Shown: one piece after another, positions 58,249-64,000 of the stretch
How the letters are laid out: each line of letters starts with the position of its first letter
Numbering within the stretch: the stretch's first letter is position 1
Assembly: GCA_965226945.1 (NCBI GenBank)
Contig: OZ245717.1
Span: 2,728,001-2,792,000 of the forward strand
Direction of reading: 5' to 3'
Source of the DNA: SYLG01 sp965226945
GTDB taxonomy: Bacteria; Planctomycetota; Planctomycetia; Gemmatales; Gemmataceae
Length of the DNA stretch: 64,000 nucleotides
Made by a program: the position numbers and the translations under genes
The notes under the pieces: generated by a model
Database searches by the model: none
The model's input: only the letters and a program-made list of their open reading frames with translations
Told to the model about the DNA's origin: nothing

Positions 58249-59232
58249 ATGACAGGCCTCTTCTTTCTCCCCCTTCTTTTTGCCCAGGCGGCGCAAGCCC
58301 CCGTCGATCGCATCTCCTATCCGGGAAAAGAGGCCAGCTCGCCCAAGATCGTCCTGATCTCCGGCGATGAGGAATACCGTTCCGAAGAAGCGCTGCCGCA
58401 ACTGGCCAAGATCCTCTCCAAACATCACGGCTTTCGCACGGTGGTCCTGTTTTCGCTCGATCCGAAGACCGGCGTGATCAACCCCGACATCAACAACAAC
58501 ATTCCCGGCACCGAGGAATTGCGTGATGCCAACCTGGTGATCCTGGGCTTGCGCTTTCGCAATCTGCCCGAAGAGCAAATGAAAGAGATCGTCGCCTATG
58601 TCGATTCGGGCCGACCGATCATTGGCCTGAGAACGAGCACCCACGCCTTCAATATTCCCAAGGGAAAACCCTACGCCACCTGGAGTTGGGATCATGGCGA
58701 CCCTCATAAGGGGGGCTTTGGCAAGCAGGTCCTGGGGGAAACCTGGGTCAGCCATCATGGCAATCATGGCAGCGAAAGCACCCTGGCCCTGATCGCGCCC
58801 GATGCCGCATCGCACCCCATTTTGAAGGGGATCAAGTCGGGCGACATTTGGGGCCCGACCGACGTTTACGGGGTCGACCTGCCTGCCGATGCGAAACCCT
58901 TGCTCCTGGGCCAGGTTCTGGCGGGAATGAAAAAGGATTCCAAGCCGGTTGAGGGGAAGAAAAACGACCCGATGATGCCGGTGGCCTGGACGCGTGAAGT
59001 CAAAAGCGCCTCGGGCAAACCCGCGCGGATTTTCACGACCACCATGGGCGCCGCCACCGACCTCGAAAACGAGCCACTGCGCCAGCTATTGGTCAATGCC
59101 GCGTTCTGGGCCATGGGCAAGGAGGGGGAAATCCCCGAAAAGGCCGAAGTGGCGATCGTCGGCGAATACAAACCCACCAAATTCGGATTCAAAGGTTACA
59201 TCAAGGGCAAAAAGCCGGCCGATTACCGCTGA
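58249..59232 (+). CDS. Exported ThuA-like protein
   Basis: This is a 327-aa exported protein of the trehalose-utilisation (ThuA) fold, a class I glutamine-amidotransferase-like fold. The signal peptide MTGLFFLPLLFAQAAQA follows the ATG at 58249, which has AGGGA eight bases upstream; a GTG/AUG-like start at 58198 lacks one. IVLISGDEEYRSEEALPQLA is the first strand, NLVILGLRFRNLPEEQMKEIVAYVDSGRPIIGLRTSTHAF is the nucleophile-elbow region, and GNHGSESTLALIAPD follows. ThuA proteins in planctomycetes sit beside haem-domain dehydrogenase-like proteins and often with DUF1080, so the neighbour at 54876 is consistent. Substrate is unknown, but sugar metabolism is the usual guess. Confidence 0.9.
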   Translation: MTGLFFLPLLFAQAAQAPVDRISYPGKEASSPKIVLISGDEEYRSEEALPQLAKILSKHHGFRTVVLFSLDPKTGVINPDINNNIPGTEELRDANLVILGLRFRNLPEEQMKEIVAYVDSGRPIIGLRTSTHAFNIPKGKPYATWSWDHGDPHKGGFGKQVLGETWVSHHGNHGSESTLALIAPDAASHPILKGIKSGDIWGPTDVYGVDLPADAKPLLLGQVLAGMKKDSKPVEGKKNDPMMPVAWTREVKSASGKPARIFTTTMGAATDLENEPLRQLLVNAAFWAMGKEGEIPEKAEVAIVGEYKPTKFGFKGYIKGKKPADYR

Positions 59233-59384
59233 TTTTGCTCCAAATTCGCCTATCTTCCCAAAAACCGCTGAAACGCGGAACCGTATCGGTTTGTACCCTC
59301 TCCAAACCCATGGAGGATGTTCCTTGACGAACATCCTGCGTTCTCTGTTTGCCGATCCGGCCAAGTTCTTGGAGATTTCACTCA

Positions 59385-60389
59385 GTGAGCGATCCGCAAC
59401 AGTTGGCCGTGCTGGGCGAAAAGTGTAAGCGTCTGCGAGATGAGGTCGGCAAGGTGGTGGTGGGGCAAGCGGGGGTCGTCGAGCTATTGCTCACGGCACT
59501 TCTGTCCCGCGGGCATGCCCTTTTGACGGGTGTGCCCGGCCTGGCCAAGACCCTGATGGTCTCGACCCTGGCGCGGGCGCTGAAACTGTCCTTTAAGAGG
59601 ATCCAGTTCACCCCGGACCTCATGCCTTCGGATATCACCGGCACCGAAGTTCTCCAGGAAGACCCCACCACCCGCACCCGGGTGTTTCGCTTCATTCATG
59701 GGCCGGTCTTTGCCAACATCCTGCTGGCCGACGAAATCAACCGCACACCGCCCAAAACTCAGGCCGCGCTGCTTGAGGCGATGCAAGAACGCAAAGTCAC
59801 CGTCGGCGGCAACGACCATATCCTGCCCAAACCCTTCTTCGTGCTCGCCACGCAAAACCCGATCGAACAGGAAGGAACCTACCCCCTCCCCGAAGCCCAG
59901 CTCGACCGCTTTCTGCTCATGATCAAGGTGGGCTACCCGACCGATGCCGAGGAAGCGGAAATCATGCGCCGCGGCCAACCCGATCCTTCGATTGTCAATC
60001 CGGTCATGGACGAAGAAGAGCTCCATCATCTGCAAAAGCTGGTGCAGGGGATCGCCGTTTCCGAAACGGTGCTCGAATATGCCCGGCGCATCACCCGAAT
60101 GTCGCGGCCGGGAACCCCTGACGCGGCGGAATTCGCCGGCAAGCTCATTCAATGGGGCGCCGGACCGCGCGCTTCCACGAGCTTGCTCTCCTCGGCGCGC
60201 GCGCGGGCGGCGCTTCATGGCCGCGGCCACACCACCCCGGCCGACATTGAAGCGGTTGCTCCCGCGGTGCTGCGCCACCGCCTGCTCCCCAGCTATGCGG
60301 CCTTGGGAGAAGGCCTCGATGCCGACGCCATTGTCGTTCGGTTGATCGAAGCTGCAAAAAGACGGCTGCCGGCAGCCCTGAACGCCTAG
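59385..60389 (+). CDS. MoxR-family AAA+ ATPase
   Basis: This is a MoxR ATPase of about 334 aa, closely related in motifs to the one at 74-1117. Walker A is GVPGLAKT near residue 50, Walker B ILLADEINR, and ATQNPIEQEGTYPLPEAQLDRF is the sensor stretch. The C-terminal lid has VLRHRLLPSYAALGEG. I used the GTG at 59385 (VSDPQQLAVLG); an in-frame ATG at 59349 would add 12 unlikely residues. It is the first gene of a MoxR-DUF58-vWA-vWA series running to the end of the window, with 51 bases to the DUF58 gene. Such ATPases remodel or load metal ions or vWA partner proteins, and related operons support oxygen or stress tolerance. Confidence 0.95.
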   Translation: MSDPQQLAVLGEKCKRLRDEVGKVVVGQAGVVELLLTALLSRGHALLTGVPGLAKTLMVSTLARALKLSFKRIQFTPDLMPSDITGTEVLQEDPTTRTRVFRFIHGPVFANILLADEINRTPPKTQAALLEAMQERKVTVGGNDHILPKPFFVLATQNPIEQEGTYPLPEAQLDRFLLMIKVGYPTDAEEAEIMRRGQPDPSIVNPVMDEEELHHLQKLVQGIAVSETVLEYARRITRMSRPGTPDAAEFAGKLIQWGAGPRASTSLLSSARARAALHGRGHTTPADIEAVAPAVLRHRLLPSYAALGEGLDADAIVVRLIEAAKRRLPAALNA

Positions 60390-60440
60390 AGCAAACAGCA
60401 AAAGCGCTTTTTTCTTTGATCTCCCAAAGGGGAATCGACC

Positions 60441-61400
60441 ATGCCCGAACGGGCCGACCTGCAAGCCGTCGATCCCTTGACCGCCGAATTGATCGAGCGG
60501 GCCAAGAATCTTGGCTTGCGGGCCATGACCCTGGTCGATGGCATTCGTGTCGGCGAACAGGCCAGCCCGCGGCGCGGATTTTCGGTCGAATTCGCCCAGC
60601 ACCGTGAATATGTTCCGGGAGACGACCTGCGTCACATCGATTGGCGCGCTTATGGCCGCTCCGAACGGTTGACGATCAAGGAGTTTCGCCAGGAAACCAA
60701 CTTCACCGCCCACATCGTCGTCGATCAGACCGGCTCCATGGCCTATCCGCCGAAGGGACCGGACAAGGCGGCGCTGGCAAGGCTCATGGGGCTGGTCGTG
60801 GCCCAGCTCGCCTCATCCCAAGGCGACGCCTCGGCCCTCTGGCTCGCCTCCGGCGACAACCCAAAGGCCGATCCGATGATCGTCCCGGCCGGCAGCCGCG
60901 CGGGCAGCTTGATCGTCCTGCTCTCGAAGCTTGCCGCATTGCGCGCGTCCCCCACCCCGGAAGATAGCGTTTCGCGCAAGGCATTGGCGCGCACCCTTGA
61001 ATCACTCGCTTCGCGTCCCTTGCGCCGGGGCATGGTCGTAGTCATTTCCGATTTCCTGGAACCGTGGGAAGAGCTGGTTGCGCCGATGCGCCAGATCCGC
61101 GTGCGCGGCCACGATTTGATCCTGCTTCACACCTTGCATGGCGACGAGGTCGACCTTCCCTGGAAGGGAGAGGTGCGCTTCGAAGATCTGGAATCTTCGT
61201 TGAAGGTCATGGCCCGGCCGCATCAGATTCGCGACCGCTACCGGCGCGAAGTGGAAACCTGGCTAAGCAGGATCGGATCGGACTTGCAGGGCATGCGCGC
61301 CGATTACGCGCTTTTGTTGGCCGACGAGGATACGGCATCGCCGGTGCTCGAACTCTTAGCCCGGCGTCTGGCGCGGCGCAAAGCCTCGGGGAGAAGCTGA
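60441..61400 (+). CDS. DUF58 protein
   Basis: This is a 319-aa DUF58 protein, a vWA-like fold that works with MoxR. The N-terminal segment RGFSVEFAQHREYVPGDDLRHIDWRAYGRSERLTIKEFRQE is the DUF58 signature, followed by HIVVDQTGSMAYPP, where D-x-T-x-S resembles the metal-binding vWA site, and later RGMVVVISDF. No membrane segment is seen, so this copy is cytosolic. AAAGGGG lies a few bases before the ATG. It ends five bases before the start of the next gene, so the three genes are tightly linked. Confidence 0.95.
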   Translation: MPERADLQAVDPLTAELIERAKNLGLRAMTLVDGIRVGEQASPRRGFSVEFAQHREYVPGDDLRHIDWRAYGRSERLTIKEFRQETNFTAHIVVDQTGSMAYPPKGPDKAALARLMGLVVAQLASSQGDASALWLASGDNPKADPMIVPAGSRAGSLIVLLSKLAALRASPTPEDSVSRKALARTLESLASRPLRRGMVVVISDFLEPWEELVAPMRQIRVRGHDLILLHTLHGDEVDLPWKGEVRFEDLESSLKVMARPHQIRDRYRREVETWLSRIGSDLQGMRADYALLLADEDTASPVLELLARRLARRKASGRS

Positions 61401-61405
61401 TCCCG

Positions 61406-63607
61406 ATGCATTTTCTGGCTCCATGGATGCTTCTGGGTGCCTTCGCCGCGGCGATCCCGCTGGCGATTCACCTGATTCAGCGCAGCCGGCCGATCGTGGT
61501 CCCCTGGGCCGCCATGGAGTTTCTGCTGCGAAGCATCAAACAAACGCAGGCCGCCAGCCGCCTGCGCGATATGATTCTGCTCCTTTGCCGCATTCTCGTG
61601 CTCGTGCTCGCCGCCCTCGCCCTGGCCCGCCCCAATGCTTCTTTCGTGCCTGCTTCCGGCCCCGTCGACGCCGTCATCCTGTTCGATCTTTCCCGAAGCA
61701 TGAAATCGCTGGAAGGGACGGGAACCAAAAGCAAAACCCGCTTCGAAATGGCGCGGGAGAAAACCGCGGAACTCTTGGCGCGCTTTCCCAGCGGCTCGCG
61801 CGTGCGGCTCGTCCCCTTTGCCGACCGGCCGCTAAGCGAACTGAGCGACATGGCGCCCAGGGACCCGCAAGCCATCAGCGATGCTCTCAGCCGTTTACGC
61901 CCCACCGATTTGGGCACCAACCTCGTGGCGGGCCTTGAGGAAGCCGCGGTTTTCATGCGCCAGGCCAATCTGGCCCAAAAGCAGATCCACATCATCTCCG
62001 ATGCGGGCGCCGAAGCCTGGCGCTCCGCCGGTCCCTTCATGCGGACCTTGCCGCAACGGTTGCCCGAGGAAACCTTGCTGCACTGGGTGAAAATCGGCAC
62101 CCCGGTCCCGACGCACATCCAGGTGCTAGAACTCTCCCCGGTTTCAGGCATGGTCCTTTCCGGCCGGCGCCAGGCCTGGCGCGTGCGCCTGCGCAACCCG
62201 GGTACCGAACCAGTCCGCGACATCGCGTTGACGCTCACGGCACCCTTGCAAAATGCCACCTCGGTTCCTGGCGAGGGGGCCGGAACCGCCGAGGAACTGG
62301 CGATCGCCGAACTGGGACCGGGCGAAGAGCGGATCGTTCATCTCGAACTTCTTTTGGATAATCCGGGCTTTCAGCCGGTCGAGGCGGTCGCTCGCTTTCA
62401 GGGTTGCCGGCTCGATGCCGATGGGCGTTTGGCCAGGGTCGCCCAGGCCCGGGAAAAATACCGCGTGCTCCTGGTCGAGGAGACCTCCAAGGCCGATCCG
62501 ACTCGCGGCAATTCGGTGTTCACCGCCGCCGCGCTCCGGTCGCTTGCCGGCGAAAACCCCGAGAATGCCGCCACCTTTTCCGAGAAGGCAGAGCGCGTGC
62601 TCATCGAAGTGCGCGGAACCGCGTCACTGGGTACCGGATTGCTTGGCGGGATCGACCTGGTGCTGCTTTGCGGCAACGATCCTTCGCGCTTCGACACGGG
62701 ATTTGCCCGCGACCTATCCGATTGGTGCGGCGCTGGCCGAGTGGTTTCCTGGCTGCTTCCCTCGGCAGCCACCCGGCCCCTGTCTTCATCGGATCCTTTT
62801 TTGAGTGTTTTTCCCAAGGTTGCCGGCGGGCCGATCGCTGCCGCGGCCGGGTTGCAGATCGATCCGGCCACGGCGACCGGATGGCTGGGCGAATTCTCGC
62901 GGCCGCCTTTCGACCGGATTGGCCGCTCTCGAATCCAGAAAATTCAGGCGATGACGGTGACCTCCCCGCCGGCTTCCAACGCGGCAAACGCCTCAACCAA
63001 CGAACCTCAGGCGGAAGTTCTTTTACGGCTTTCCGACGGTTCGCCCGCCATGATCGTTGCGCCCTGGAAAAAGGGGCAAATCGTCACTTCGAATGTGGGC
63101 TTTGACACCGGCGACACCGATTTTCCCCTGGGACCGATGTTTGTTCCCTGGACCGGAGCGCTCGTGGCTCACGCCGAAGAATGGGCCAGCCGGCCGCGCA
63201 ATCTCGCGGCGGATCAAAGCGCTCCTTCCCTCGACTCGGCCTCGAAAACCAGCCAGCTTCGCGGACCGGCAGATCAAGTCATGAGCGGCTTTGGCGCCGA
63301 ACCGCCCCCTCGCCTGCTCAGCGCGGGAATCTGGAAGCTGGAAGAGGGCGGCGTGCCGGTGCCCAACCAGGTCTGGGCCGTGTCCGCCGACCAGAACGAA
63401 GGGGGCGACCTCGACCCGGCGACGGCCGCCATGGCGCGCGAAGCGGCCGGTGAAACCCTCAACATCACCGAAGTGGGCGGCCAGGGAACGAACCTGGCGG
63501 CGTCGATTTTCGAGGGCGGGGAGATGGCGGGCTGGATTTTGTCGCTCGTGCTCCTGCTTCTGTTGGCCGAGGGAGTCGTCGCCTGGTGGGCAAGCAAGCC
63601 TCTGTAA
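61406..63607 (+). CDS. BatA-like membrane protein with vWA domain
   Basis: This is a 733-aa protein. The N-terminus carries the BatA-type double membrane segment (LAPWMLLGAFAAAIPLAIHLI, then MILLLCRILVLVLAALALARP), followed by a vWA domain beginning DAVILFDLSRSMKSLEG, where D-x-S-x-S is the metal site, and HIISDAGAEAW. The middle (about 300-600) is a large periplasmic beta-rich part, and the C-terminus has a final membrane helix (GWILSLVLLLLLAEGVVAWW). I chose the ATG at 61406, which starts exactly at the membrane helix and lies six bases after the DUF58 stop. A much longer frame extends upstream within the DUF58 gene and is not coding. It is part of the MoxR operon. Confidence 0.9.
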   Translation: MHFLAPWMLLGAFAAAIPLAIHLIQRSRPIVVPWAAMEFLLRSIKQTQAASRLRDMILLLCRILVLVLAALALARPNASFVPASGPVDAVILFDLSRSMKSLEGTGTKSKTRFEMAREKTAELLARFPSGSRVRLVPFADRPLSELSDMAPRDPQAISDALSRLRPTDLGTNLVAGLEEAAVFMRQANLAQKQIHIISDAGAEAWRSAGPFMRTLPQRLPEETLLHWVKIGTPVPTHIQVLELSPVSGMVLSGRRQAWRVRLRNPGTEPVRDIALTLTAPLQNATSVPGEGAGTAEELAIAELGPGEERIVHLELLLDNPGFQPVEAVARFQGCRLDADGRLARVAQAREKYRVLLVEETSKADPTRGNSVFTAAALRSLAGENPENAATFSEKAERVLIEVRGTASLGTGLLGGIDLVLLCGNDPSRFDTGFARDLSDWCGAGRVVSWLLPSAATRPLSSSDPFLSVFPKVAGGPIAAAAGLQIDPATATGWLGEFSRPPFDRIGRSRIQKIQAMTVTSPPASNAANASTNEPQAEVLLRLSDGSPAMIVAPWKKGQIVTSNVGFDTGDTDFPLGPMFVPWTGALVAHAEEWASRPRNLAADQSAPSLDSASKTSQLRGPADQVMSGFGAEPPPRLLSAGIWKLEEGGVPVPNQVWAVSADQNEGGDLDPATAAMAREAAGETLNITEVGGQGTNLAASIFEGGEMAGWILSLVLLLLLAEGVVAWWASKPL

Positions 63608-63653
63608 CACAACCGCGCAAGATGGGTGAAAAGATGGGGAGTCGACTTGATCC

Positions 63654-64000
63654 ATGAATGAGGCGTTCTGGACCTTTCTGGGCATCGCGTCGCCAGAGGG
63701 CGCCCATCCCACTTCGTGGTCGATGGACCCCTCCTGGGTGGCGCTGACCGCCTGGGCGATCGTGGTGCTTTTGGGCATCGCCTTGGCGGTCGTCTTCTAT
63801 CGCAAAGAAACGGTCCCCGTCGGCGCAACCTTGCAAGGAGCGCTCGTGACCCTGCGCGCCTTTTCGATCGCCTGCCTGGCCTGGCTCGTCTTCTCTCCCA
63901 TTCAATGTTCCGTTCACCTTGAGGGAACGAGGCCCCGGCCGATTGCCCTCGTGCTTGACCGTTCGCAAAGCATGGCGACCCAGGATGAACGTTCGCGTAG
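63654..64000 (+). CDS. Membrane vWA-domain protein (partial, cut by window end)
   Basis: This gene starts at the ATG at 63654 and is cut at the window edge, with about 115 codons visible. Two hydrophobic segments (WVALTAWAIVVLLGIALAVVF and LRAFSIACLAWLVFSPI) frame a short loop, and the visible end PRPIALVLDRSQSMATQDER is the beginning of a vWA domain with the D-x-S-x-S metal site. It lies 46 bases after the BatA-like gene and continues the MoxR-DUF58-vWA operon. In related operons this position is held by a second vWA protein, often with a large periplasmic part. Confidence 0.85.
   Translation, partial: MNEAFWTFLGIASPEGAHPTSWSMDPSWVALTAWAIVVLLGIALAVVFYRKETVPVGATLQGALVTLRAFSIACLAWLVFSPIQCSVHLEGTRPRPIALVLDRSQSMATQDERSR

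Noticed and set aside
61064..61405. Upstream extension of the BatA-like frame
   Set aside because: Lies within the DUF58 gene in another frame; the membrane helix and good context mark the ATG at 61406 as the start.

Overview
The window looks like chromosomal DNA of a planctomycete, probably Gemmataceae-like. It is GC-rich and carries the hallmark PVC gene set: a DUF1559 protein with a prepilin N-terminus, a DUF1501 Tat protein, a large dehydrogenase-like protein ending in a CxxCH haem site, a ThuA-like protein, three Cys-type sulfatases, HEAT/propeller proteins and a MoxR-DUF58-vWA operon. Family names come from reading motifs and protein architecture; no database search was run.

Layout. 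74-15859 is almost entirely minus-strand: a MoxR ATPase, an MFS transporter, a small cytosolic protein, then about 11.5 kb dominated by four copies of one membrane-anchored protein family (3780-5414, 5541-7199, 11954-13597, 13646-15289). Between the two pairs lie a frameshifted gene, a secreted or membrane protein, a DUF3999-like protein and a Sel1-repeat protein. 16445-26422 is plus-strand: a HEAT/propeller protein, a tRNA-Leu(GAG) with a strong terminator, a DapA-like enzyme overlapping an old-yellow-enzyme reductase, ettA, and a MacB/Lol-like ABC exporter pair. 26464-31007 holds a sulfatase, an M50-like membrane protease, an SDR and a TetR regulator with a candidate operator. 31428-35042 holds a lipoprotein, a DUF1559 pseudopilin and a propeller protein with a terminal haem motif. 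35115-39496 (minus) holds a DUF1272 zinc protein, a seven-haem cytochrome with TPRs, and a flavin monooxygenase next to an ATP-grasp ligase. 39746-44431 has two sulfatases, a small immunity-like gene, two gene remnants fused end to end, and a secreted protein.

The most notable system is the minus-strand operon 50097-44788: Hen1 RNA 3'-end methyltransferase, a P-loop kinase, a Thg1-like 3'-5' RNA polymerase and the three-domain RNA repair enzyme Pnkp. Together they could heal, rebuild, seal and mark broken RNA, most likely tRNA cut by ribotoxins. The window then continues on the plus strand with DUF1501, DUF2339, the haem-binding dehydrogenase-like protein and ThuA, and ends inside a MoxR-DUF58-BatA/vWA-vWA operon.

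The second candidate for something undescribed is the four-copy protein family. Each copy has one N-terminal membrane anchor, a shared N-terminal signature, a fast-diverging middle and a pseudopilin (GspG)-like C-terminal tail. No CRISPR array, rRNA, transposase, integrase or riboswitch was recognised.
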